A stretch of DNA of 64,000 bases from Pseudo-nitzschia pungens. Lineage: Eukaryota; Bacillariophyta; Bacillariophyceae; Bacillariales; Bacillariaceae. Both the position numbers and the translations under genes were made by a program. Shown here in pieces: positions 54,790-64,000 of this stretch (position 1 is the stretch's first letter; each line of letters starts with the position of its first letter). The notes below the pieces were generated by a model, which had not been told where the DNA came from, ran no database searches, and saw nothing but the letters and a program-made list of their open reading frames with translations. Where the stretch lies: NCBI GenBank assembly GCA_037355855.1, contig CM074763.1, positions 62,001 to 126,000 of the forward strand, given 5' to 3'.

Positions 54790-56475
54790 ATGACAAAACC
54801 ATCGCCATCGCAATCGCCATCGCCACGACGTTTCGGCACGGGGCTGTTCCTGTTTCTGCCTCTGCTTCTGCCTCTGCTTCTGAGCGGCCTCGGATTCTGT
54901 GCCAACCTCGCCGAAGGGTTTGGGATCCAGTCGCACTCCGTACACGCAAACGCAAACGCAAACGCACACAGAGATTCCCCAACGGGTCGATGGAGAAGTC
55001 TCCGCACAGGCGCACGCACAGGCATTCGCATCCGCAGAGGTAGAGGTAGAGGTAGAGGTACCCGCAACGTTCTCCACTACAAGGAAGACACGAATCCTGG
55101 CGACCTCACCGAGTCGTTGACGACGGAGGAGTCACAACCCCTCGTTTCGGAACCAGCGACCAACAATCATTCCAACACCAACAATCATTCCAACACCAAT
55201 TTCAATTCCAACACCAACACCAATGCCACCGATTGCGAACTCTCACCCTCACCCAAACACCCACCCAAACATCCACCCAAACTCTCACCCAAACACCCTC
55301 CCAAACTCTCACCCAAACTCTCGCTCCGCGCAAGAGCGCTCCAAACCTCGGCAAGCATCGAAAGCCTCCGATCCGAAGCCTACCAGCAAGTGATCAAAAC
55401 GAACCTGCCCAAGCGCAAACCCGTCAGCTGGCACTCGATGCTCTCGGGATTCAGCGCGGTGGCAGCGATGGTGGTTCTCCTGCCGACCTTCCATCCGGGC
55501 CTGGACGCCGAGGGATGGCCCGTCCTGTTCACGTACAACGAGCCCATGGTGGTGGGCACCGACCTGCTGTGGCAAACGCAGCTGGTGGCGGTCCTCCAAC
55601 TGGTGAGTTCGGTGCTGGGAGTGACGCGTCTCCCCAAGAACTCGCCGAGGGTCCGAACCGTCGGCTTTGTGCTGTCGGCACTCATCGTTTCCCAGCTCAG
55701 CCTGGTGGTCCTGTCCAGTCTGAACGGGACCGAGGTCTACCTCTTTGACGCCTTTTCCATGCCGGGGAGGGTGCTGATCTCGGTGGCCAACACGGCGCTC
55801 CTCATGGGAAGCTTCGACAGCATCGCGCTGGTGGTGGGGGACGGAGACCGCACCGGGTGGGAGACCGTCCCCGGCTATCAGACGCGCATCTCCGCGGTGG
55901 TCCCGGCCCTGGTCTTCCACGGTCTCCTGTGCAGCACCGGCAAGGCGGTCCTGCCGGTTCTCTGCGACAGGGACTCCTTCCTGGAGGAGGCGCGCCCGTT
56001 TTTCGAGTGCTTTGCGGGGGTACAGACCGTCGGATACGTGGCCATCAGCCTCGCGGTGGGGCTGGGAGCCCTGCTGGCCACCCTGCAGTTCGAGGGCAAG
56101 ATCTCCAACACCAAGGCGGCGCTGGGAAACGGGATCCTGCTGGTGTTGCTGACCTACGACGGAACCCGGTTCATGTTTCGCTGTCTGGGGGCGTCCACAC
56201 TCCCATCGGCATCCACACTCACATCCACACTCACATCGGCATCCACACTCACATCCACATCGGCATCCACATCGGCATCCACATCGGCATCCACATCGGC
56301 ATGCATCATTCCACAAGTGCAACACATCACAGCCTACACACTCCACCTGCAAGAGATCTGGCACACCAACGAGGTCCTGGTGGTAGGAACCCTTCTGGCA
56401 GTGCTTGTCGGTGGGATGGAGCGTGCTCGTGCGAGTAGGGGGTTGCTGGCCACCGAGGAGGAGAGAGATCGCTGA
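54790..56475 (+). CDS. Polytopic membrane protein of unknown family
   Basis: 561 residues from the ATG at 54790. The frame is open further upstream, but only through a TTGACCTTGCTAT microsatellite without an ATG. Residues 15-45 (FGTGLFLFLPLLLPLLLSGLGFC) are a signal peptide or first membrane helix. Residues 60-205 are low complexity, with alternating N-A, an R-G run (RRGRGRGRG), N-H-S-N-T repeats and KHPPKLSPKHPPK. From about 215 on there are roughly eight hydrophobic helices (including LSGFSAVAAMVVLL, TVGFVLSALIVSQLSLVVL, ISAVVPALVFHGLLC, YVAISLAVGLGALLATL and LVVGTLLAVLVGGM). A Ser/Thr/Ala repeat from an ACATCGGCATCC hexamer-type repeat interrupts the last loop. I do not recognise a transporter or enzyme signature. 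Confidence 0.75.
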   Translation: MTKPSPSQSPSPRRFGTGLFLFLPLLLPLLLSGLGFCANLAEGFGIQSHSVHANANANAHRDSPTGRWRSLRTGARTGIRIRRGRGRGRGTRNVLHYKEDTNPGDLTESLTTEESQPLVSEPATNNHSNTNNHSNTNFNSNTNTNATDCELSPSPKHPPKHPPKLSPKHPPKLSPKLSLRARALQTSASIESLRSEAYQQVIKTNLPKRKPVSWHSMLSGFSAVAAMVVLLPTFHPGLDAEGWPVLFTYNEPMVVGTDLLWQTQLVAVLQLVSSVLGVTRLPKNSPRVRTVGFVLSALIVSQLSLVVLSSLNGTEVYLFDAFSMPGRVLISVANTALLMGSFDSIALVVGDGDRTGWETVPGYQTRISAVVPALVFHGLLCSTGKAVLPVLCDRDSFLEEARPFFECFAGVQTVGYVAISLAVGLGALLATLQFEGKISNTKAALGNGILLVLLTYDGTRFMFRCLGASTLPSASTLTSTLTSASTLTSTSASTSASTSASTSACIIPQVQHITAYTLHLQEIWHTNEVLVVGTLLAVLVGGMERARASRGLLATEEERDR

Positions 56476-58483
56476 GCAAAATGGAATGGAATGTCGTGTC
56501 GTGTCGTGTCGTGTCGTGTTATCGAATGAAAGGATAGGATAGGATAGGATAGGATAGGATAGGATAGGATAGGATAGGATAGGATAGGATCGGTTCTGGT
56601 GCCTTGTGTCTTCTGCCTTCTGCCTTCTACGGTATCTTTGATCTTTTGCCTGGATTCCTTCCTACCGTACGGTAAGGTTACCCGTAATTACCGGTAGGAA
56701 CGATGTATCGTACGGGAAGACCTACGGTACGAGTAACCTTAATTACCGGTAAGGTTTATGATACCGTACGTTTGAAAGGGCAGGACAGTAACCTTACTCG
56801 TAATTACGGTAACCTTATTTTTAACCTCATGATCATCTCTGCTCTCGGATGGACGTTCGATGTTCGATGTTCAATGTGGGCCTCTTGGGTGTTCGCGATA
56901 AGCTAACCTTACTAATTATTTTAAGATTAAGCTTAATTAATTACTCATACCTTACGGTAAGGTTACTTGTATCGCGATACCGGTACAGTAAGGTTACGGT
57001 ATGAATGTGCCACTAGTAGTAGTAGTGGGCGGTGGTAATAAGGTTTAGTACTAGTAATAGTACAACTCGTACGAGAACTAGGCTATTACTAGTAACCTTC
57101 GTCCTAGTAACCTTACTCCTAAAACCTATCGGCACCAGGAACTACTACTAGTAGTACTAATAGACTACTACTAAGTACTAGTAGTACTAGTAGTAACCTT
57201 ACCGTACATTAAAGTACCGTACGGTAGATGGCCAACAAAGATTGAAGAAGATGCTGCTGCTGGTGAAAACACTTCAACAACCCACCACAGGGAACAATTT
57301 TATCAACCTCGAATGCACCCTCAACACCTTTGAAAACTTGTCATGATGACCCTCCTTGGATTGCTAGTACTAGTAGTAGTACTACTACTACTAGTACTAG
57401 TACTACTACTACTAGTACTAGTACTAGCATTACTATTATTATTTATCAATACTTCTTCTAATATTAATTAATGACATTGCTGGCATGATCCATTTCGTTG
57501 AAATGAATTGCGATGACACTGAACTGGTCTCAAATACTGCTGCAGTAGTTGTCTTTGCATCATCTTCCTACTACTAGTAGTACTACTAGTACTAGTACTA
57601 GTACTACCACAAAAATTTGAAGCCCTCCTTCCACCTGGTTTTTTGTCCGGAGTCATTCGTTCCCCTCTCTACATAGCAGCAGGGGATACATCGGAAATCG
57701 TCGCACCACGAACCAAGTCCAAGAAGGGAAATGAGCAAAGAGCAACGAGCGTATCAAATCCTTGTGATACGTATCATGAACAAGCAGTGGAGGAAGGATC
57801 CGACAACGCCACCACCTTCGTCACGAATAACCTCCAGAGTGTAATTCGGGGCAACAAGATTGTGTAGCTTCCCTGGTGATCGAAACAGTTTTCACTTTAC
57901 CTTCGTGAAACCCAAGGACGCGGCACACACAGTCGACAGCTAAGCCATGCGCCTGGTACATTGTCACGTGGTCACGCAGAGAAATTCTTGAAGAACCAAC
58001 ACACCAACACTGTTCAAGATACACTACGGTAGAAAAGGCGGGAAAAAACTCACAAGAAATAACTTTACTATAACTTCTCAGTGTGACATAAGGTTTACCA
58101 GAATGCCGAAAACTCACGTGAACGCAAAGCTTGGCTTCAAGTATACTACTACCTACTATGGTGACAAACCGAAATGCCGAAACGTCACATATACGCAAAG
58201 TTTGACTTCAAATATGTTCTGGACATGGGGTCTTGACACAAATTGTATAATAACAGAAACGAGAGACAGGGCCTCCGACATCGACAGAATCATGAAATTC
58301 AGATGTTTTGAAACATTCACAACGTCAGAAAGTGTACAAATTGAAGAGTTGCACAACCGACAGATTGGTGCTGCTGAAGAGAATCGATGCATCCCGGTGC
58401 GTTCACCACCAATGGGCTCTGAAACTCAACGAAGTTGGTCTCCAATCGGCGATGTGGAACTCAGTATTGATTTTCATTAACTC
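56476..58483. other. Intergenic with microsatellites
   Basis: TCGTG pentamers at 56493-56518 and twelve AGGAT units at 56531-56590 follow the stop codon. TAAGGTTAC-type motifs are dense at 56670-57000 and ACT/AGT triplets at 57005-57195 and 57365-57610. A ~69 bp imperfect tandem pair around ATGCCGAAA...ACGCAAAG is at 58101-58215. No supported gene. Confidence 0.5.
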
Positions 58484-61400
58484 CTAGAAAGAGGTGTTCG
58501 CGCTTGGATTCAGGCTGGGCTTCGCGCTTGGCTTCAGGCTGGGCTTCGCGCTTGGCTTCAGGCTGGGCTTCGCGCTTGGCTTCAGGCTGGGCTTCGCGCT
58601 TGGCTTCAGGCTGGGCTTCGCGCTTGGCTTCAGGCTGGGCTTCGCGCTTGGCTTCAGGCTGGGCTTCGCGCTTGGCTTCAGGCTGGGCTTCGCGCTTGGC
58701 TTCAGGCTGGGCTTCGCGCTTGGCTTCAGGCTGGGCTTCGCGCTTGGCTTCAGGCTGGGCTTCGCGCTTGGCTTCAGGCTGGGCTTCGCGCTTGGCTTCA
58801 GGCTGGGCTTCGCGCTTGGCTTCAGGCTGGGCTTCGCGCTTGGCTTCAGGCTGGGTTTCGCGCTTGGCTTCACGCTTGGCTTCAGGCTGGGCTTCGCGCT
58901 TGGCTTCAGGCTGGGCTTCATGCTTGGAATCACGCTTGGCTTCGCGCTTGGCTTCAGGCTGGGCTTCGCGCTTGGTGTAAGGCTGGGCGTCGCGCTTGGC
59001 TTCAGGCTGGGCTTCGCGCTTGGTGTAAGGCTAGGCTTCGCGCTTGGCTTCGCGCTTGGCTTCAGGCTGGGTTTCATGCTTGGAATCACGCTTGGCTTCG
59101 CACTTGGTGTAAGGCTGGGCTTCGCGCTTGGTGTAAGGCTGGGCTTCGCGCTTGGTGTAAGGCTGGGCTTCGCGCTTGGCTTCACGCTTGGTGTAAGGCT
59201 GGGCGTCGCGCTTGGTGTAAGGCTGGGCTTCATGCTTGGAATCACGCTTGGCTTCGCGCTTGGTGTAAGGCTGGGTGTCGCGCTTGGTGTAAGGCTGGGC
59301 GTCGCGCTTGGTGTAAGGCTAGGCTTCGCGCTTGGCTTCGCGCTTGGTGTAAGGCTGGGCGTCGCGCTTGGTGTAAGGCTGGGCTTCATGCTTGGAATCA
59401 CGCTTGGCTTCGCGCTTGGTGTAAGGCTGGGTGTCGCGCTTGGTGTAAGGCTGGGCGTCGCGCTTGGTGTAAGGCTAGGCTTCGCGCTTGGCTTCGCGCT
59501 TGGTGTAAGGCTGGGCGTCGCGCTTGGTGTAAGGCTGGGCTTCATGCTTGGAATCACGCTTGGCTTCGCGCTTGGTGTAAGGCTGGGCTTCGCGCTTGGT
59601 GTAAGGCTGGGCTTCGCGCTTGGTGTAAGGCTAGGCTTCGCGCTTGGCTTCGCGCTTGGTGTAAGGCTGGGCGTCGCGCTTGGTGTAAGGCTGGGCTTCA
59701 TGCTTGGAATCACGCTTGGCTTCGCGCTTGGTGTAAGGCTGGGCTTCGCGCTTGGTGTAAGGCTGGGCGTCGCGCTTGGTGTAAGGCTGGGCTTCATGCT
59801 TGGAATCACGCTTGGCTTCGCGCTTGGTGTAAGGCTGGGTGTCGCGCTTGGTGTAAGGCTGGGCGTCGCGCTTGGTGTAAGGCTAGGCTTCGCGCTTGGC
59901 TTCGCGCTTGGTGTAAGGCTGGGTGTCGCGCTTGGTGTAAGGCTAGGCTTCGCGCTTGGCTTCGCGCTTGGTGTAAGGCTGGGCGTCGCGCTTGGTGTAA
60001 GGCTGGGCTTCATGCTTGGAATCACGCTTGGCTTCGCGCTTGGGGTAAGGCTGGGTGTCGCGCTTGGTGTAAGGCTGGGCGTCGCGCTTGGTGTAAGGCT
60101 AGGCTTCGCGCTTGGCTTCGCGCTTGGTGTAAGGCTGGGCGTCGCGCTTGGTGTAAGGCTGGGCTTCGCGCTTGGAATCACGCTTGGCTTCGCGCTTGGT
60201 GTAAGGCTGGGCTTCGCGCTTGGTGTAAGGCTGGGCTTCGCGCTTGGTGTAAGGCTAGGCTTCGCGCTTGGCTTCGCGCTTGGTGTAAGGCTGGGCGTCG
60301 CGCTTGGTGTAAGGCTGGGCTTCATGCTTGGAATCACGCTTGGCTTCGCGCTTGGTGTAAGGCTGGGCTTCGCGCTTGGTGTAAGGCTGGGCTTCGCGCT
60401 TGGTGTAAGGCTAGGCTTCGCGCTTGGCTTCGCGCTTGGTGTAAGGCTGGGCGTCGCGCTTGGTGTAAGGCTGGGCTTCATGCTTGGAATCACGCTTGGC
60501 TTCGCGCTTGGTGTAAGGCTGGGCTTCGCGCTTGGTGTAAGGCTGGGCGTCGCGCTTGGTGTAAGGCTGGGCTTCATGCTTGGAATCACGCTTGGCTTCG
60601 CGCTTGGTGTAAGGCTGGGTGTCGCGCTTGGTGTAAGGCTGGGCGTCGCGCTTGGTGTAAGGCTAGGCTTCGCGCTTGGCTTCGCGCTTGGTGTAAGGCT
60701 GGGTGTCGCGCTTGGTGTAAGGCTAGGCTTCGCGCTTGGCTTCGCGCTTGGTGTAAGGCTGGGCGTCGCGCTTGGTGTAAGGCTGGGCTTCATGCTTGGA
60801 ATCACGCTTGGCTTCGCGCTTGGGGTAAGGCTGGGTGTCGCGCTTGGTGTAAGGCTGGGCGTCGCGCTTGGTGTAAGGCTAGGCTTCGCGCTTGGCTTCG
60901 CGCTTGGTGTAAGGCTGGGCGTCGCGCTTGGTGTAAGGCTGGGCTTCGCGCTTGGAATCACGCTTGGCTTCGCGCTTGGTGTAAGGCTGGGCTTCGCGCT
61001 TGGTGTAAGGCTGGGCTTCGCGCTTGGTGTAAGGCTAGGCTTCGCGCTTGGCTTCGCGCTTGGTGTAAGGCTGGGCGTCGCGCTTGGTGTAAGGCTGGGC
61101 TTCATGCTTGGAATCACGCTTGGCTTCGCGCTTGGTGTAAGGCTAGGCTTCGCGCTTGGTGTAAGGCTGGGCTTCGCGCTTGGTGTAAGGCTAGGCTTCG
61201 CGCTTGGCTTCGCGCTTGGTGTAAGGCTGGGCGTCGCGCTTGGTGTAAGGCTGGGCTTCATGCTTGGAATCACGCTTGGCTTCGCGCTTGGGGTAAGGCT
61301 GGGTGTCGCGCTTGGTGTAAGGCTGGGCTTCGCGCTTGGTGTAAGGCTAGGCTTCGCGCTTGGCTTCGCGCTTGGTGTAAGGCTGGGCGTTGCGCTTGGT

Positions 61401-64000
61401 GTAAGGCTGGGCTTCATGCTTGGAATCACGCTTGGCTTCGCGCTTGGTGTAAGGCTGGGTGTCGCGCTTGGTGTAAGGCTGGGCGTCGCGCTTGGTGTAA
61501 GGCTAGGCTTCGCGCTTGGCTTCGCGCTTGGTGTAAGGCTGGGCGTCGCGCTTGGTGTAAGGCTGGGCTTCGCGCTTGGAATCACGCTTGGCTTCGCGCT
61601 TGGTGTAAGGCTGGGCTTCGCGCTTGGTGTAAGGCTGGGCTTCGCGCTTGGTGTAAGGCTAGGCTTCGCGCTTGGCTTCGCGCTTGGTGTAAGGCTGGGC
61701 GTCGCGCTTGGTGTAAGGCTGGGCTTCATGCTTGGAATCACGCTTGGCTTCGCGCTTGGTGTAAGGCTAGGCTTCGCGCTTGGTGTAAGGCTGGGCTTCG
61801 CGCTTGGTGTAAGGCTAGGCTTCGCGCTTGGCTTCGCGCTTGGTGTAAGGCTGGGCGTCGCGCTTGGTGTAAGGCTGGGCTTCATGCTTGGAATCACGCT
61901 TGGCTTCGCGCTTGGGGTAAGGCTGGGTGTCGCGCTTGGTGTAAGGCTGGGCTTCGCGCTTGGTGTAAGGCTAGGCTTCGCGCTTGGCTTCGCGCTTGGT
62001 GTAAGGCTGGGCGTCGCGCTTGGTGTAAGGCTGGGCTTCATGCTTGGAATCACGCTTGGCTTCGCGCTTGGTGTAAGGCTGGGTGTCGCGCTTGGTGTAA
62101 GGCTGGGCTTCGCGCTTGGTGTAAGGCTAGGCTTCGCGCTTGGCTTCGCGCTTGGTGTAAGGCTGGGCGTTGCGCTTGGTGTAAGGCTGGGCTTCATGCT
62201 TGGAATCACGCTTGGCTTCGCGCTTGGTGTAAGGCTGGGTGTCGCGCTTGGTGTAAGGCTGGGCGTCGCGCTTGGTGTAAGGCTAGGCTTCGCGCTTGGC
62301 TTCGCGCTTGGTGTAAGGCTGGGCGTCGCGCTTGGTGTAAGGCTGGGCTTCATGCTTGGAATCACGCTTGGCTTCGCGCTTGGGGTAAGGCTGGGCTTCG
62401 CGCTTGGTGTAAGGCTGGGTGTCGCGCTTGGTGTAAGGCTAGGCTTCGCGCTTGGCTTCGCGCTTGGTGTAAGGCTGGGCGTCGCGCTTGGTGTAAGGCT
62501 GGGCTTCATGCTTGGAATCACGCTTGGCTTCGCGCTTGGTGTAAGGCTGGGTGTCGCGCTTGGTGTAAGGCTGGGCGTCGCGCTTGGTGTAAGGCTAGGC
62601 TTCGCGCTTGGCTTCGCGCTTGGTGTAAGGCTGGGCGTCGCGCTTGGTGTAAGGCTGGGCTTCATGCTTGGAATCACGCTTGGCTTCGCGCTTGGTGTAA
62701 GGCTGGGCTTCGCGCTTGGTGTAAGGCTGGGCGTCGCGCTTGGTGTAAGGCTGGGCTTCATGCTTGGAATCACGCTTGGCTTCGCGCTTGGTGTAAGGCT
62801 GGGCTTCGCGCTTGGTTTCTCACTTGGCTTGACACTGGGCAAACCACTGGGGGCATCACTAGGAGAAACACTGGGTAAATCCGATGGCGACACGCTTGGC
62901 ACGGCGCTGGGATAATCACTTGGAGAAACACTAGGGACTGAGCTCGGAGTATCTGAAGGTGAGCTGGAAGGCAACTCGCTTGGAGTTGCTGATGGAGCCT
63001 GACTTGGGACATCGGATGGCGACTCACTTATAGCGATTTTAATCGCTGGTGGCTCTTTACCTGTCGCTTCTTTAAAGACAGTTGCAACGTCTCCTGAATT
63101 CACCTTAACTTCAAGCGATGCTTTGATGATGTTGGGGTCAGTTCCGGCCGCAGACGGTGTCTTGACCCATTCTACGTAAACGTCGAAGCACACACTAGTA
63201 CTACCTTCTTCGGCACAAGGACGACCGGTGACCTCAACGTTGATTGTTGCTTCGAGTCTCCTTGCGTCTACTGACCCCAATCTCCTTCTCGAAACAGCCG
63301 CTGCAACCGCTCTGAAATCAGCTTCCACAGTTTCGGCGGTTGTGCCAGAAGGGTAGTCGGCCTCGAGGACAGTAGCGGCAGCGGGAGTTTCGGTGGGAGC
63401 CATCGAGGGAGAAGCGGATGGCACATCAGAGGGCGAAGCGGAGGGTACTGCAGATGGAGCAGCACTGGGTGAATCAGAAGGTGATGCAGATGGAGCAGCA
63501 CTGGGTGAAACAGAAGGTGATACAGATGGAGCAGCGCTGGGTGAAACAGAAGGTGATACAGATGGAGCATCACTTGGACTGACACTGGGAGCATTTGATG
63601 TGGACGGAGCCAAACTAAAACTGGGGCTGTTACTGGGAACACCGGAATTGGACGGGGCATTACTGACACTGGGACGGGCGCTGGGCCCAACAGACAGTGT
63701 TGGGTTTACACTCGGCACAGCAGATGGCGCGTCAGATGGACTGACCGAGGGAACATCGGATGGCGAGGCGCTAGGGGAAGCAGACGGAAAGTCCGATGGG
63801 CTAACCGATGGGCTCGCACTCGGAGCGTCGGACGGACTAGCCGAAGGACTAGCACTCGGAGCGTCGGACGGACTAGCTGAAGGACTAGCACTCGGAGAGG
63901 CGCTTGGGGAAGCGGATGGGGAAGCAGACGGAATGGCAGAAGGACTAGCACTCGGAGAGGCGCTTGGGGAAGCGGATGGGGAAGCAGACGGAATGGCAGA
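58484..64000 (-). CDS. Very large PSxx-repeat secreted-type protein, partial
   Basis: The frame is open from the right edge to TAG at 58486-58484, at least 1838 residues, with its 5' end outside the window. The first part is Ser-Ala/Val/Asp-Pro repeats (SASPSDAPS types). A ~130-residue globular segment follows (63018-63400) with SRRRLGSVDARRLEATINVEV, two cysteines (RPCAEE, SVCFDVYVEW) and VKVNSGDVATVFKEATGKEP. Next come more PSxx repeats, and then a huge Lys-Pro-Ser array (KPSLTPSAKPSVIPS) that becomes a uniform KPSLKPSA repeat before the end, NPSANTSF. Lys, Ser, Pro and Thr make up almost all of the array, so it is strongly basic and presumably extended or polyproline-II. Such PSxx proteins are common in diatoms and are usually secreted, as wall or mucilage proteins. 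The signal peptide would lie beyond the window. Confidence 0.85.
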   Translation of the reverse strand, partial: SAIPSASPSASPSASPSASPSAIPSASPSASPSASPSASPSASPSDAPSASPSASPSDAPSASPSVSPSDFPSASPSASPSDVPSVSPSDAPSAVPSVNPTLSVGPSARPSVSNAPSNSGVPSNSPSFSLAPSTSNAPSVSPSDAPSVSPSVSPSAAPSVSPSVSPSAAPSASPSDSPSAAPSAVPSASPSDVPSASPSMAPTETPAAATVLEADYPSGTTAETVEADFRAVAAAVSRRRLGSVDARRLEATINVEVTGRPCAEEGSTSVCFDVYVEWVKTPSAAGTDPNIIKASLEVKVNSGDVATVFKEATGKEPPAIKIAISESPSDVPSQAPSATPSELPSSSPSDTPSSVPSVSPSDYPSAVPSVSPSDLPSVSPSDAPSGLPSVKPSEKPSAKPSLTPSAKPSVIPSMKPSLTPSATPSLTPSAKPSLTPSAKPSVIPSMKPSLTPSATPSLTPSAKPSAKPSLTPSATPSLTPSATPSLTPSAKPSVIPSMKPSLTPSATPSLTPSAKPSAKPSLTPSATPSLTPSAKPSLTPSAKPSVIPSMKPSLTPSATPSLTPSAKPSAKPSLTPSATPSLTPSATPSLTPSAKPSVIPSMKPSLTPSATPSLTPSAKPSAKPSLTPSAKPSLTPSATPSLTPSAKPSVIPSMKPSLTPSATPSLTPSAKPSAKPSLTPSAKPSLTPSATPSLTPSAKPSVIPSMKPSLTPSATPSLTPSAKPSAKPSLTPSAKPSLTPSAKPSLTPSAKPSVIPSMKPSLTPSATPSLTPSAKPSAKPSLTPSAKPSLTPSAKPSLTPSAKPSVIPSAKPSLTPSATPSLTPSAKPSAKPSLTPSATPSLTPSATPSLTPSAKPSVIPSMKPSLTPSATPSLTPSAKPSAKPSLTPSAKPSLTPSATPSLTPSAKPSVIPSMKPSLTPSATPSLTPSAKPSAKPSLTPSAKPSLTPSAKPSLTPSAKPSVIPSMKPSLTPSATPSLTPSAKPSAKPSLTPSAKPSLTPSAKPSLTPSAKPSVIPSAKPSLTPSATPSLTPSAKPSAKPSLTPSATPSLTPSATPSLTPSAKPSVIPSMKPSLTPSATPSLTPSAKPSAKPSLTPSATPSLTPSAKPSAKPSLTPSATPSLTPSATPSLTPSAKPSVIPSMKPSLTPSATPSLTPSAKPSLTPSAKPSVIPSMKPSLTPSATPSLTPSAKPSAKPSLTPSAKPSLTPSAKPSLTPSAKPSVIPSMKPSLTPSATPSLTPSAKPSAKPSLTPSAKPSLTPSAKPSLTPSAKPSVIPSAKPSLTPSATPSLTPSAKPSAKPSLTPSATPSLTPSATPSLTPSAKPSVIPSMKPSLTPSATPSLTPSAKPSAKPSLTPSATPSLTPSAKPSAKPSLTPSATPSLTPSATPSLTPSAKPSVIPSMKPSLTPSATPSLTPSAKPSLTPSAKPSVIPSMKPSLTPSATPSLTPSAKPSAKPSLTPSAKPSLTPSAKPSLTPSAKPSVIPSMKPSLTPSATPSLTPSAKPSAKPSLTPSATPSLTPSATPSLTPSAKPSVIPSMKPSLTPSATPSLTPSAKPSAKPSLTPSATPSLTPSATPSLTPSAKPSVIPSMKPSLTPSATPSLTPSVKPSAKPSLTPSAKPSLTPSAKPSLTPSAKPSVIPSMKPSLKPSAKPSAKPSLTPSAKPSLKPSATPSLTPSAKPSLKPSAKPSVIPSMKPSLKPSAKPSLKPSVKPSAKPSLKPSAKPSLKPSAKPSLKPSAKPSLKPSAKPSLKPSAKPSLKPSAKPSLKPSAKPSLKPSAKPSLKPSAKPSLKPSAKPSLKPSAKPSLKPSAKPSLKPSAKPSLKPSAKPSLNPSANTSF
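58495..62830 (-). repeat. 24/48 bp coding tandem array with 156 bp and 780 bp higher order
   Basis: The base unit on the minus strand is AAGCCNAGCNTNANNCCNAG-like, encoding KPSLTPSA. In 58495-58860 it is nearly perfect at 24 bp. Beyond 58920, units combine into a 156 bp block (52 residues) opened by KPSVIPSMKPS. The stretch 59461-60360 is repeated at 60241-61140 with no difference seen, a spacing of 780 bp or five blocks. The first difference I see is at about 61145. Confidence 0.9.

Noticed and set aside
57643..58480. Short plus frames of 74 and 125 residues and a minus frame of 125
   Set aside because: No domains; the second plus frame spans a small tandem duplication and probably lies in the 3' flank of the KPS-repeat gene.

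Overview
This 64 kb window reads as nuclear DNA of a diatom, most likely a repeat-rich pennate species. The strongest marker is an intronless fucoxanthin chlorophyll a/c-binding protein gene (49642-50253, minus) whose N-terminus carries the A-F-A-P plastid-targeting motif typical of organisms with red-algal secondary plastids. Supporting signs are short GT-AG introns of 124-236 bp, many secreted low-complexity proteins built on P-T-x-x and P-S-x-x repeats, and a lysine/serine/glycine-rich secreted protein that resembles silica-associated proteins. The species cannot be fixed from the sequence alone. There are no rRNA genes, tRNA genes, CRISPR arrays or bacterial operons.

Layout. 1-355: 5' end of an acidic gene running off the left edge. 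1897-10348: an 8.45 kb tract bounded by inverted repeats, holding several tandem arrays (AGCGCT-rich, ~40 bp G-rich, ~182 bp satellite, 21 bp) and one intact gene for an unrecognised 490-residue coiled-coil protein; it is the best candidate for an undescribed mobile element. 11649-13874: bestrophin-type channel. 15219-15855: small terminal-inverted-repeat element with a clear 8 bp target duplication. 16951-18951: predicted single-pass membrane protein. 19510-21427 (minus): secreted PT-rich and GSK-rich protein. 24565-26120: secreted PT-rich protein. 27669-29102 (minus): long coiled coil. 33171-34427 (minus): octopine/opine dehydrogenase-family enzyme. 35484-36692 (minus): type I membrane protein with an EP tract. 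38612-38939 (minus): decayed gene fragment with an EF-hand. 42624-44024: very acidic secreted protein. 45832-48254: plastid-terminal-oxidase-like (alternative oxidase superfamily) protein with two altered iron-ligand positions. 49642-50253 (minus): FCP antenna. 54790-56475: polytopic membrane protein. 58484-64000 (minus): very large PSxx-repeat protein running off the right edge.

Genes are about one per 4-5 kb and are separated by intergenic DNA full of short self-complementary motifs (TAAGGTTAC / GTAACCTTA and mixed ACT/AGT triplets) and pentanucleotide microsatellites. The genes form no pathway. A loose theme is that seven of the thirteen genes (one partial) encode secreted or membrane-anchored extracellular low-complexity proteins, some strongly acidic and some strongly basic, as expected of cell-wall or adhesive components. 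Two others (FCP and the PTOX-like protein) concern photosynthesis or electron transport.
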